From: JACVRW01 sp963813495
GTDB taxonomy: Bacteria > Actinomycetota > Thermoleophilia > Solirubrobacterales > Thermoleophilaceae
Reading direction: 5' to 3'
DNA length: 64,000 bases
NCBI GenBank assembly: GCA_963813495.1
Contig: CAWEZC010000004.1
Span: 236,981 to 300,980, forward strand
A model generated the notes under the pieces. That model did not search any database. It saw only the letters and a list, made by a program, of their open reading frames with translations, and had not been told where the DNA came from. A program made the position numbers and the translations under genes. Position 1 is the stretch's first letter; each line of letters starts with the position of its first letter. This document shows positions 24,158-31,973 of the stretch, in pieces.

Positions 24158-24817
24158 ATGCATCAGCTGGCTCAGATCGAAACCATGATGCCCGGCATCT
24201 GGGCATCGGCGCCGGAACCGCTGCCGTTCGCCCCCAGTCTGGAGATCCGCGCCTTCCTGCTGCAGCGCCGAGCGGGCAATCTGCTCGTCTACAGCGTCAC
24301 GGGCCTGGATTCCGAGGCGCCCGAGATCGAACAGGCCGGTGGCATCGCCCGCCAGTATCTCAACCACCGCCACGAGGCGATGTTCGTCTCGGAGCGGGTG
24401 GACGCGCCGTTGTTCACTCACGTCGAGGAGCGCGAGTCGGTGGCCGCGAGCGCGCACGTGAGGGCGACCTTCTCGCGGCGCCACGTGCTCGACGGTGACT
24501 TCGAGGTCATCCCCGCGCCGGGCCACACGAGCGGCGCGACGGCCTTCCTGTGGGACAGCGGCGACCACCGTTTTCTGTTCACCGGAGACAGCATCTATCT
24601 GCAGGACGGCGAGTGGGTGGCGGCCGTGCTCGAGGGATGCAGCGACCGCGCCGCCTACCTGCGCAGCCTCGAGATGATCCGAGAGCTGGACTTTGATGTG
24701 CTCGTGCCCTGGGCGGCGACCGCGGGTGAGTCTCACTTCGCGGTAACCAGCCGTGCCAATGCCCGCCGCCGCATCGACGCGATCAGCGAGCGGCTGAGCC
24801 GTGGCGAGGACCGCTGA
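24158..24817 (+). CDS. metallo-beta-lactamase-fold protein, partly degenerate metal site
   Basis: 219 residues from ATG 24158, with GGAGGT upstream. Recognisable MBL-fold elements: YLNHRHEAMF (in place of HxHxDH), APGHTSG and FLFTGDSI. The last metal histidine is not seen; the equivalent region reads VPWAATAGE. Residues for one metal may remain, but the site is not canonical. It is probably a hydrolase or glyoxalase-II-like enzyme, or a non-catalytic relative. It lies downstream of the MerR-type promoter, so stress or metal induction is likely. Confidence 0.7.
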   Translation: MHQLAQIETMMPGIWASAPEPLPFAPSLEIRAFLLQRRAGNLLVYSVTGLDSEAPEIEQAGGIARQYLNHRHEAMFVSERVDAPLFTHVEERESVAASAHVRATFSRRHVLDGDFEVIPAPGHTSGATAFLWDSGDHRFLFTGDSIYLQDGEWVAAVLEGCSDRAAYLRSLEMIRELDFDVLVPWAATAGESHFAVTSRANARRRIDAISERLSRGEDR

Positions 24818-24882
24818 TGAGCGCGTTCAGCGAGGTCGAGCTCGCCTACCTGCCGGGCCCGACTAGGGGGTCAAACCGTTGA
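24817..24882 (+). pseudogene. truncated N-terminus of a PPOX-class flavin/F420 protein
   Basis: Starts at ATG 24817, overlapping the upstream stop (TGATG). The first residues MSAFSEVELAYLPG match the usual opening of PPOX-class (pyridoxamine-phosphate-oxidase-like) F420 or flavin proteins. The frame then runs into the hairpin at 24866 and stops after 21 residues. The rest of the gene is missing, so a deletion ended here. Confidence 0.4.
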
Positions 24883-24910
24883 GTGTTCGCGACTCAACGG
24901 GTCTGACCCC
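24866..24910. terminator. long hairpin between convergent genes
   Basis: GGGGTCAAACCGTTGAGT and ACTCAACGGGTCTGACCCC form ~17 bp of stem with one bulge and one mismatch around a 7-nt loop. It covers the last codons of the minus-strand membrane gene and the truncated PPOX remnant. It is a likely bidirectional terminator, or a repeat that marks a deletion end point. Confidence 0.6.
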
Positions 24911-25878
24911 TCGGCCCTGGCGGGGCGCCAGTCCTTCAGCCCGGCGGCGATCAGCGCCGCCAGTCCCGCGAACGTCCAGATCGCGAGCACCGTCACGAAC
25001 TCACTCGCGCCCGCTCCGTCGAAGAATCCGGTGCTACGCAGCAGGTTCGCGCCCGCGCCCGGCGGGAGCAGCTGTCCGAGTCCGCCGGCCGGCTCGGGCA
25101 ACATCTCCGGCGCCGACGCCACGGCCGAGAACGGGTTGCCCACGAGGATCATCGTCAGGGCCGCCACAGCCGCACCGGCCTTCCCGAACAGCGCGGCCGC
25201 GCCGGCCACGACCGAGGCGATGGCGAGCACGGTGAGGCTCAGCACGGCGGCGTTGGCCAGCCAGTCGCCCGCCACCACGTCGAGCCAGCTGTCCACGATG
25301 ACGGCGGCGGCAACGCCACTGAGGACCGATCCCGCCACCACCAGGCCCACACGCGCCGCTGCGCCGGAGGTCAGGAAGGCACCGGCCAGGCCAGTCAGGA
25401 GTCCTGCGATCACGAGCGGGAGCACCGAGGAGCCGAGTGCCGCGGCGCGTGGCGATGCGGCCACCACGTCCTCCACCGGCACGGTTGCGCTCTGCCCCGG
25501 CGCGGCCCCCTCACTCGCGGCGTGCGTGAGCAGCTGGGCGACCGCCGGGCTCGCGGCCGATGCGGTGAGCACCTTCGGCCCGCCGGAGGTCGCGACGAAG
25601 GCGCCATACACCTCGCGGTCCTCGATGGCCGTGCGCGCGGCGGCCTCGTCCGGGTAGCGGTGGACATCGAAGGCGCCCTGGCGGGCGCCGAGCTGGTGCT
25701 CGATCGGCTGCGTCGCCGCGGGTGCACCCGCCACGCCCACCGGCAAGTCACGCGGCTCGAGCCTGGCGTTGGGCCACGCGAACAGCGTGAGCACCGCCGC
25801 CACCACCACGGGAACGAGCAGAATCGCCGCTCTGGGCGGCCGGTGGTGGCCGGCGGGTGCCTGGTTGTCGGTGCTCAT
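24871..25878 (-). CDS. ABC-2-like membrane protein
   Basis: 335 residues from ATG 25878 (GGAGGT upstream). TM1 is at residues ~18-36 (AAILLVPVVVAAVLTLFAWP). An outer domain of ~110 residues follows (IEHQLGARQGAFDVHRYPDE ... YGAFVATSGGPKVLTA), then about five to six TM helices. This is the layout of YhgE/Pip and ABC-2-type permease proteins. It follows 80-aa copy 3 by 14 nt and is probably in its operon. The C-terminus is encoded inside the hairpin. Confidence 0.75.
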   Translation of the reverse strand: MSTDNQAPAGHHRPPRAAILLVPVVVAAVLTLFAWPNARLEPRDLPVGVAGAPAATQPIEHQLGARQGAFDVHRYPDEAAARTAIEDREVYGAFVATSGGPKVLTASAASPAVAQLLTHAASEGAAPGQSATVPVEDVVAASPRAAALGSSVLPLVIAGLLTGLAGAFLTSGAAARVGLVVAGSVLSGVAAAVIVDSWLDVVAGDWLANAAVLSLTVLAIASVVAGAAALFGKAGAAVAALTMILVGNPFSAVASAPEMLPEPAGGLGQLLPPGAGANLLRSTGFFDGAGASEFVTVLAIWTFAGLAALIAAGLKDWRPARAEGSDPLSREHSTV

Positions 25879-25892
25879 GGCTGACCTCCGAT

Positions 25893-26135
25893 TCAGGGAA
25901 TGTCGATCTGGCCGACTCGGGTGGCGGTGGCGCGCTGGGCCACGAAGAAGGGCAGCAGCCCAAGTGCTTCCGCCTCGCTTTCCGCCTCCACCGACCACCA
26001 GATCATGTGTCCACCATAGGCACACGAAGCGAGCGTCGCCTGATGGCGAAGCGGGCTCTCGTGCCCTTTGAAGGCGGCGAACACGACGCCGCACTCGGGC
26101 GGCTCGTGGCGGTGGCAGATCAGGAAGGACGGCAT
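25893..26135 (-). CDS. 80-aa paralogous protein, copy 3
   Basis: 80 residues from ATG 26135, closest to copy 2 (HRHEPPECGVVFAAFKG, SPLRH, MIWWSVEAESEAEAL). The conserved inverted repeat again lies exactly 33 nt upstream, and a membrane-protein gene follows. The divergent ATPase-LuxR partner is broken at this copy of the locus. Confidence 0.7.
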   Translation of the reverse strand: MPSFLICHRHEPPECGVVFAAFKGHESPLRHQATLASCAYGGHMIWWSVEAESEAEALGLLPFFVAQRATATRVGQIDIP

Positions 26136-26168
26136 GGGCCCAGCTTCTCGGCGCGTGTGGTCGTGCAC

Positions 26169-26199
26169 ATCGGGACAGCACCCTGATCTCGACCCTGAT
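26169..26199. promoter_or_regulatory. conserved operator cassette, site 4
   Basis: Plus-strand ATCGGGA-N5-CCCTGAT (26169-26187) with an extra CCCTGA at 26193-26198. It lies in the divergent region between 80-aa copy 3 (33 nt) and the broken ATPase-LuxR gene, mirroring site 3. Confidence 0.6.
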
Positions 26200-26241
26200 C
26201 TGAGGCTCGCACTCGGTTTATGCTGCGCAGGGGACTCGATC

Positions 26242-26520
26242 ATGGCCGAGCAGCTCGTCGGGCGCGCCGAGGAGCTCGGCGTACTTGATTATGCCCTTTC
26301 CGAGCTCGAGCGCGGCCGGGCGAGGGCGGTCGAGCTGGTCGGGGAGCCCGGCATCGGCAAGACGCGGCTGCTGGCAGAGCTCGGCGAGCGCGCCGACTCG
26401 CGCGCGCAGATCGTGCTTTCCGGGAGCGCTGCCGAGCTGGAGGCCGACTTGCCATTCTGGATCTTCGTCGATGCCCTCGACGAGTACCTGCACGGACTCG
26501 AGCCGAGCCGCCTGGCCCTT
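26242..26520 (+). pseudogene. N-terminal fragment of a third ATPase-LuxR regulator
   Basis: ATG 26242 opens a clear copy of the regulator N-terminus: LVGRAEELGVL, Walker A GEPGIGKT, then PFWIFVDALDEYLHGLEPSR. Homology stops at about 26515, where the sequence switches to an MMPL gene in another frame. Translation would run on into unrelated residues. No matching LuxR C-terminus is present nearby. It is interpreted as a deletion fusion. Confidence 0.8.
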
Positions 26521-27127
26521 CATCATCGTGGTGGTGGGCCTCGCTCTGCTGTTGCTGATGGTCGTGTTCCGCTCGCCGCTGGTGCCGATCAAGGCGGTGC
26601 TCCGCTTCCTGCTGAGCATGGCGGCCTCGATGGGGATCGTGGTCTGGGTGTTCCAGGACGGGCACCTGGGCGAGCTGTTCAACGTGGCCCAGGCAGGGCT
26701 GATCGTGAGCTTCCTGCCTGTGCTTCTGATCGGCATCCTGTTCGGCCTGGCGATGGACTACGAGGTGTTCCTCGTGTCACGCATGCGCGAAAGCTACGTG
26801 CGCACGGGACAGGCTCGCGAGTCGATCGTCACCGGCTACGGACAGAGCGGACGGGTGGTCACCGCTGCGGCGATCATCATGATCGCCGTCTTCGGGGCCT
26901 TCATCCTCGACCCCGACCCGGTGGCCAAGTCGATCGGCCTGTCGCTGGCGGTGGGCGTCCTGGCCGACGCCTTCCTCGTCCGCCTCACCCTCGTGCCGGC
27001 GGTGATGGCCCTGCTCGGCCGTCACGCCTGGAGGTTGCCGCGCCGGCTCGAGACGCTGATGCCCGACGTGGACATCGAGGGCGAGCGCGCGGTCAAGGGA
27101 CTGAGCGCTTCACCGTCGCGAGGCTAG
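26512..27127 (+). pseudogene. C-terminal fragment of an MMPL transporter fused to the regulator fragment
   Basis: From about 26512 the second frame reads FIIVVVGLALLLLMVVFRSP, then FGLAMDYEVFLVSRMRESY and four more TM helices. This is the last ~200 residues of an MMPL protein. It has no start or ribosome site and is +1 relative to the upstream fragment. It differs from the intact MMPL protein in this window, so it came from another paralogue. The fusion implies loss of several kilobases of regulator and transporter. Confidence 0.8.
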
Positions 27128-27597
27128 CTACGGGCGCCGGCCTGGAACTCATCCAGGCCGGCGCGCGCCTCGCGCTGGACCTTTCCCCTGACGAGCGGCG
27201 TCCAGCCCAGGGCGACGCCTACCGGGCCCAGCGCCTGGCGCGCCCAGGCGTAGAACGAGAACGAGTCGTCGTGCTCGGCTATCAGGCCGTTCTCGAAGCG
27301 GAAGCGGGCGTGGATGTCGTTGTGCACCCTGCGGCCGGTCGAGAAGGTGTAGTCGGCCAGCCAGTGCGCGCTGCCGTGCTCGTCGCCGGCCTCGTGCTCG
27401 GCGAGCTCGACCTCGAGGTCCTGGGCGCGGCCGGTCAGCATCCGCCACATGGCCCCCGGCTCGGGATCGTGCAGCTCCTGGAAGACCGGATCGCTAAAGC
27501 GCGCACCGGGGGCGTAGCAGGCGGCCATGCCATCGCCGTCGCGCCGGGCAAAGGCTGCGTAGAGGCGCTGGATCAGCTCGTCATTGGGATGGGCCAT
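27124..27597 (-). CDS. SnoaL/NTF2-like protein
   Basis: 157 residues from ATG 27597. Typical SnoaL-like opening (IQRLYAAFARRDGDGMAACY), then FSDPVFQEL and HARFRFENGLIAEHDDSF. Such small alpha-beta cones act as cyclases, isomerases or ligand binders. It follows the S33 peptidase gene by 20 nt on the same strand and its stop overlaps the end of the MMPL fragment on the other strand. Confidence 0.85.
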   Translation of the reverse strand: MAHPNDELIQRLYAAFARRDGDGMAACYAPGARFSDPVFQELHDPEPGAMWRMLTGRAQDLEVELAEHEAGDEHGSAHWLADYTFSTGRRVHNDIHARFRFENGLIAEHDDSFSFYAWARQALGPVGVALGWTPLVRGKVQREARAGLDEFQAGARS

Positions 27598-27617
27598 CGG
27601 CCCACGCTACACCGTGC

Positions 27618-29525
27618 TCAGGGGGCCGGCGTCTGCAACCGTACCGGCCGCCCGCCGAGGCTGCCGCTGAGCGAGGCGACCGCGCGCGTCTCGCGCGTGC
27701 GCCAGTCGATCTGCAGCGTCCCCGTATGCGCGCCGGCCAGGCGCAGCCGCCCGCGCACGCTGCCGGCACGCCGGTTCCACGCAACCGTGCCGCTCACGGG
27801 CAGGCCGGGCACGAAGCGCGTGCGGCGCAGCCGCAGCCGCACGGGGCCGAGCGAGTAGTAGTCACCCGAGGCCATGAGGCGCCCGCCGCGCAGGCCATGT
27901 CCGCGCGCTCCGTACATGAGCTGCCAGCGGGCCAGAGCGTCGCCCACCGTCCAGGCGGCTGCCCACGCCGCGCGCCTGTCCCGCGCGCTGGAGCGGTCGG
28001 AGCCCCCGGCGCTCGTCGCCTGCGGTGCCGACCCGAGCGCGTGCGGGAAGTCCGGCACCACGTGGATCTCCGGCAGGCGGTCCGCGCAGCTCACGTCACC
28101 CGGGCTGAGGGTGGTGAGGAAGCGGCGCACGATCCCCGACGTGCAGCCGTCGAAGTCGGCCAGCGAGGTCACGTGCCCGACGTTCCTGACGGTCACGAGG
28201 ATGGAGTTGGGGAACAGGGCCGCCGCGCGCCGAGAGTCGCCGAGTGGAGTGATCAGGTCGAGATCGCCGTCGAGCACGAGCACCGGTACGGCCGGGAACG
28301 ACGCGCCGGCAGGCACCGGAGGGTCGGGCCGGCGCGGCGCCGGCCAGTCGAGGCAGCCGCTGACGTACTGGTCGATGTAGAGCGAGGACAACCAGACGTC
28401 GTTCGGGAACGGGTAGTAGGTGTCAGGCGCGAGCGTCGAGCGCGCGGCGGCCAGCTGGGCGCGGCGGGCGGCCGGGGGCGCCGAGCGGTTCCACAGCGTC
28501 GGGTAGTCGTGGCAGGCCACCGCGGCGTACGCGCCCTCCGAGTAGGTCTTCACCGGACCGCCGCCGGTGAAGGGCAGGTCCTCGGCCGCCAAGCGCAGCA
28601 TGGGCTCGGGGTCGCCGCGCTCGAGCGCGCGCTGCGCGGCCAGGAGGTCACGGTAGATCGTGTAGTAGTACGAGCCGTCGCCGGACATCTGGGCGAGCGC
28701 GGAGCCGTCCACCCGGACCCGGTGGGGCGCTCCGTCGGCATCGAGCGCGGTTCCCACCAGCGGGCGCGCCTCGAGGCGCGCGGACAGGTCGCGCAGCGTC
28801 GTAAGGACGTCGCCCTCGCAGGCGACCGAGCGCCGGCACACCTCGGGCCAGGCGAAGCGCAGCGCCACCGACTCCTCGCGGATCCACGGGTCGTAGCCGT
28901 CCACGCCGAAGGCGGCGTCGAGGACCACGGCCCGTACGCGTGCGGGATGGCGTACGGCGAAGGCCTGCGCGAAGTAGGTCCCGTAGGAGTCGCCGTAGAT
29001 GTTGACCACGGGAACGCCGAGGCGGTCGAGCACGGCGGCCAGGTCGTCGGCCGCCGCGCCCGTCCCGTAGGCGTTGGCGGCCCGCCCGAGCCGCCGGGCA
29101 CAGCGTCCGACCTCCAGCGTGTAGACCCCCGTGCCCGCTTGAAGGCGCGGGCAGTTGATGGCGCCCGAGCGCCCGGTGCCGCGGTTGTCGACGACGATCA
29201 GGTCGTGGCGCCGGCCAAGCGGCCCCAGCAGGAACCGGTAGGAGGCGGCGGAGTCGATAGACGGGTAGCCCGGCCCACCCTCGGCTCCGACCACCGGCTC
29301 GAGGGCAGGCTGCGAGCGATCGGTGTGGGGAAAGACCCGGAACTTGATGCGCAGCTTGTCCTTGGAGCCGCCGGGCACCCCGCGCAGCAGCGGCACCCGG
29401 ATCGAACCGCAGCGAGCCTCGCGATCGTCAGGACAGGGCTTGGTCGCCGGCGCCCCGGCGGCTGCCGCCGGCAGGCCGGCGAAGACCACCATGACCGCCA
29501 CGAGTGCTCCGCCGGGCGCGCGCAC
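27618..29525 (-). CDS. secreted S33-family (tripeptidyl aminopeptidase-like) alpha/beta hydrolase
   Basis: 635 residues from GTG 29525, giving a signal peptide VRAPGGALVAVMVVFAGLPA. The hydrolase core has VDNRGTGRSG, the nucleophile elbow GDSYGTYFA (Ser), LDGDLDLITP (Asp) and VRNVGHVTS (His). This is the TAP-like S33 layout, releasing N-terminal peptides or hydrolysing esters outside the cell. About 120 extra C-terminal residues form a beta-rich add-on. Longer upstream frames lack a plausible start. Confidence 0.88.
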   Translation of the reverse strand: MRAPGGALVAVMVVFAGLPAAAAGAPATKPCPDDREARCGSIRVPLLRGVPGGSKDKLRIKFRVFPHTDRSQPALEPVVGAEGGPGYPSIDSAASYRFLLGPLGRRHDLIVVDNRGTGRSGAINCPRLQAGTGVYTLEVGRCARRLGRAANAYGTGAAADDLAAVLDRLGVPVVNIYGDSYGTYFAQAFAVRHPARVRAVVLDAAFGVDGYDPWIREESVALRFAWPEVCRRSVACEGDVLTTLRDLSARLEARPLVGTALDADGAPHRVRVDGSALAQMSGDGSYYYTIYRDLLAAQRALERGDPEPMLRLAAEDLPFTGGGPVKTYSEGAYAAVACHDYPTLWNRSAPPAARRAQLAAARSTLAPDTYYPFPNDVWLSSLYIDQYVSGCLDWPAPRRPDPPVPAGASFPAVPVLVLDGDLDLITPLGDSRRAAALFPNSILVTVRNVGHVTSLADFDGCTSGIVRRFLTTLSPGDVSCADRLPEIHVVPDFPHALGSAPQATSAGGSDRSSARDRRAAWAAAWTVGDALARWQLMYGARGHGLRGGRLMASGDYYSLGPVRLRLRRTRFVPGLPVSGTVAWNRRAGSVRGRLRLAGAHTGTLQIDWRTRETRAVASLSGSLGGRPVRLQTPAP

Positions 29526-29551
29526 CGGCGCGAGCCTACATCGCGGGGCCT

Positions 29552-29785
29552 TCAGCGCCGCCGGCGGCGCCTCTTGCGGCTCACGGGATGGGGCGAGCGG
29601 CGCTGCGCGGACTCTGGCCTCGGCGGCCGCTCGACGCCCTGGCTGTCTGCCGCTTCCGTCCGCCTGCGCTCGCGCCGAGTGAGCACGAGACGCAGGGCGA
29701 AGATCCCTCCCACGGCGCTGACCTTGGCCAGCGCGTAGACCGGGCTTCCGGGGGTGAGGGGGTGGAGTGCGGCGGGCGCGACCAT
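29552..29785 (-). CDS. small basic membrane-associated protein, uncertain
   Basis: 77 residues from ATG 29785. One weakly hydrophobic stretch (PVYALAKVSAVGGIFALRLV) is followed by a highly basic tail ending in SRKRRRRRR. It lies between the PadR gene and the S33 peptidase gene on the same strand. Composition could be an artefact of GC-rich DNA, so confidence is low. Confidence 0.35.
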   Translation of the reverse strand: MVAPAALHPLTPGSPVYALAKVSAVGGIFALRLVLTRRERRRTEAADSQGVERPPRPESAQRRSPHPVSRKRRRRRR

Positions 29786-29808
29786 TCGGGCGCAGAGTAG
29801 CTAGCTGC

Positions 29809-30426
29809 CTACTCGTCGCCCGGCTCGTCGCCGGCCAGGATGCGGTAGAGGCCGCGGCGCGTCTGCTCGAGCAGCTGCTTGGCTCGGGTGACCTGCGCCT
29901 CGTCGCCGGCGCTGAGCACCTGGAAGGTGGCTGCTCCGACCTGTCCGACCAGGCCGCGCAGCTCGAGCCGCTCCTCGCCGATCCCCTCGGCCAGCTTGGC
30001 CCAAGGCTCGCCGAGCTGGTCGCGGTGCTCCTCGACGTAGGCCCGCCCGTCCGCGGTGAGGTCGTAGGGGTGGCGCCCCGTGCCCTCCTCGGTCTGGACA
30101 AGGCCCTCGTCCTGGAGCTGTTGCAGTGTCGGGTACACCGAGCCGGGGCTCGGGCGCCAGGCGCCGCTGCTGCGCCGCTCGATCTCCTCCATCAGGCCGT
30201 AGCCGGTGTGGGGTGACTCGGCGAGCAGCACCAGCAGGGCGGCGCGGACGTCGCCGCGGCGCATACGCCGCCGCCGGCCACCCCAGCCGCGCGGCCCGCT
30301 CCAAGCGCCGGGGCCGAAGCCACCGGGGCCGTGGGGGCCGTGGCCGTGCCGGTGGCCGCTCATTCCCGGCCGCCCTCTTGCGTAACGGCCTCGTGGACCG
30401 CCTCGTTCGTAGCCATGCCCATGCAT
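29809..30426 (-). CDS. PadR-family transcriptional regulator with His/Gly-rich N-terminus
   Basis: 205 residues from ATG 30426 (AGGAG upstream). The PadR winged helix begins near residue 57 (DVRAALLVLLAESPHTGYGL, then SPGSVYPTLQQLQDEGLV). The C-terminal helices serve dimerisation. The first ~50 residues are rich in His, Gly and Arg (HGHGPHGPGG) and could bind metal or be disordered. An AT-rich palindrome in its promoter suggests autoregulation. Confidence 0.9.
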   Translation of the reverse strand: MHGHGYERGGPRGRYARGRPGMSGHRHGHGPHGPGGFGPGAWSGPRGWGGRRRRMRRGDVRAALLVLLAESPHTGYGLMEEIERRSSGAWRPSPGSVYPTLQQLQDEGLVQTEEGTGRHPYDLTADGRAYVEEHRDQLGEPWAKLAEGIGEERLELRGLVGQVGAATFQVLSAGDEAQVTRAKQLLEQTRRGLYRILAGDEPGDE

Positions 30427-30464
30427 GAATGTCTCCTACAATGGATTGCTATCACGATGCAAAA

Positions 30465-30474
30465 CGATATATCG
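30465..30474. promoter_or_regulatory. palindrome in PadR promoter
   Basis: CGATATATCG, a perfect 10-bp palindrome inside an unusually AT-rich patch (about 30430-30485), 38 nt upstream of the PadR start. PadR operators are typically AT-rich dyads of this kind. It also lies in the 3' end of the P450 region. Confidence 0.45.
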
Positions 30475-30533
30475 CTATACGTCAGATGTCAAGCCCTGCG
30501 GTTGGGGCAGCTCACGGCCTCGAGCGCCTGTGG

Positions 30534-31923
30534 TCAGGCGGGGCGACGTGCGCTGACCACCACGCGCGCACCGCGCGAGGGGATCATCGTCACGTTGCGG
30601 TGACGTGCACGCTCGGGCTCGGTCTCGGGCGCGTGCATGTCGGTGCGCCTCGTGATCGCCTCGAGCACCACCCGCTGCTCTGCCATCGCCAGCGCGGCTC
30701 CGAGGCAGCGACGGATTCCTCCGCCGAACGGAATCCAGGTGTAGGTGCCCGGCTTGCGCTGGAGGAAGCGCTCGGGGCGGAACTCGAAGGGGCGCGGATA
30801 CACGTCCTCGCGGTGGTGCACCAGCAGGATGCTCATCAGCACCGACGCGCCGGCGGGCACTCGGTACTCGCCGAGCTGCCAGGGGACCGTCACGTAGCGG
30901 CCGATCATGGGGATCACGGGGCGGCTGCGCATGCCCTCGTGGATCGTGGCCTCGACATAGCCCTCTCCGTCCGCTCCGGAGCGCGTGACCTCGCGCAGCC
31001 GGTCGTAGGCGGCGGGCGCGCGCAGCAGCCGCTCGAAGATCCAGGCCAGCGAGTTCGCCGTGGTCTCGTGACCGGCCAGGACCAGCGTCAGGAGCTCGTC
31101 GCGCAGCTCCTGGTCTGTCAGGCGCTCGCCCTCCTCGGTCTCGGCTGCGAGCAGCAGGGAGAGGATGTCGGTGCGGGAGTCGGTCCGCGCCGCGGCGCGG
31201 CGCGCGGCGATCGTGCGAGTACACGTGCCGGTCGAGGTAGGACAGCAGAGCCTTGGTGGGGCCCACTGCCTCCTCGCGACCCAGGTTCACCAGCTCGGCG
31301 ACCTGCGCCTCGGGACGGGCCGAGAGCTCGAGCGTCGTACGTACCGCGCGGCGCAATGCGTGCTCGGGGGTCCCGCGGGCGGGACGGCCCTCGACGCCGA
31401 AGATGCCGGCCATGATCACGTCGAGCGTGACCGCTTGCATCCGTGGCGCCAGCGCGAACGGGCGCCCGAGCGGCCAGCGCTCGATCTCGCGCTCCGCCGC
31501 CTCCACGATCATCTCGGTGTAACGCTGCACGGCTGCTCCATGGAAGGGAGGAAGCAGCAACCTACGCTGGCGCATGTGGCGGGGGCCGATCGCGGTGAGC
31601 ACCGAGTTCGGACCCACGATCGGGCGCAGCGGCGACTGCCCCGTTAGCGAGGGCGCGTCCTCGGGCCTGGCGGTGAACAGCGACCTGACGTGGTCGGGAT
31701 GGCTCGTCACGAGCACAAGGTCTCTCCCGATCACGCCACGCAGCTGGAAGACATCTCCGAGCTCGCGCCGCGCCCGGAAGACGAACTCGATCTGGCGCGT
31801 GCTGAAGCGCAGTGTCTGGAGAGCGCGCGGGAGCTCGATGGCGGGCGGGATCCGCAGTGGTGATCCATCTTGCGGAGAGGGCCCTGCGGGGGAGGGCGGC
31901 GCCTCGCCGGCCTGGGTGATCAT
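30534..31923 (-). pseudogene. cytochrome P450 with a single frame disruption
   Basis: The N-terminal ~240 residues read from ATG 31923 (RALQTLRFSTRQIEFVFRA ... HMRQRRLLLPPFHG). After LSYLDRHVYSH, near 31212, homology continues one base later in the next frame: ILSLLLAAETEEGERL, I-helix AGHETTANSLAW, K-helix EGMR, and heme loop FGGGIRRCLGA. One extra base explains the break. It is either a recent frameshift or an assembly error. If corrected, the product is a normal ~460-residue P450. Confidence 0.85.
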
Positions 31924-31973
31924 CGTCGGGTGGTATTGAAGCGGGTGGGCGGCCTGGGGTAGGGTGCCGCGCG

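Noticed and set aside
31205..31225. Programmed frameshift in the P450 gene
   Set aside because: No slippery heptamer or downstream pseudoknot is visible; a simple indel or sequencing error is more likely.
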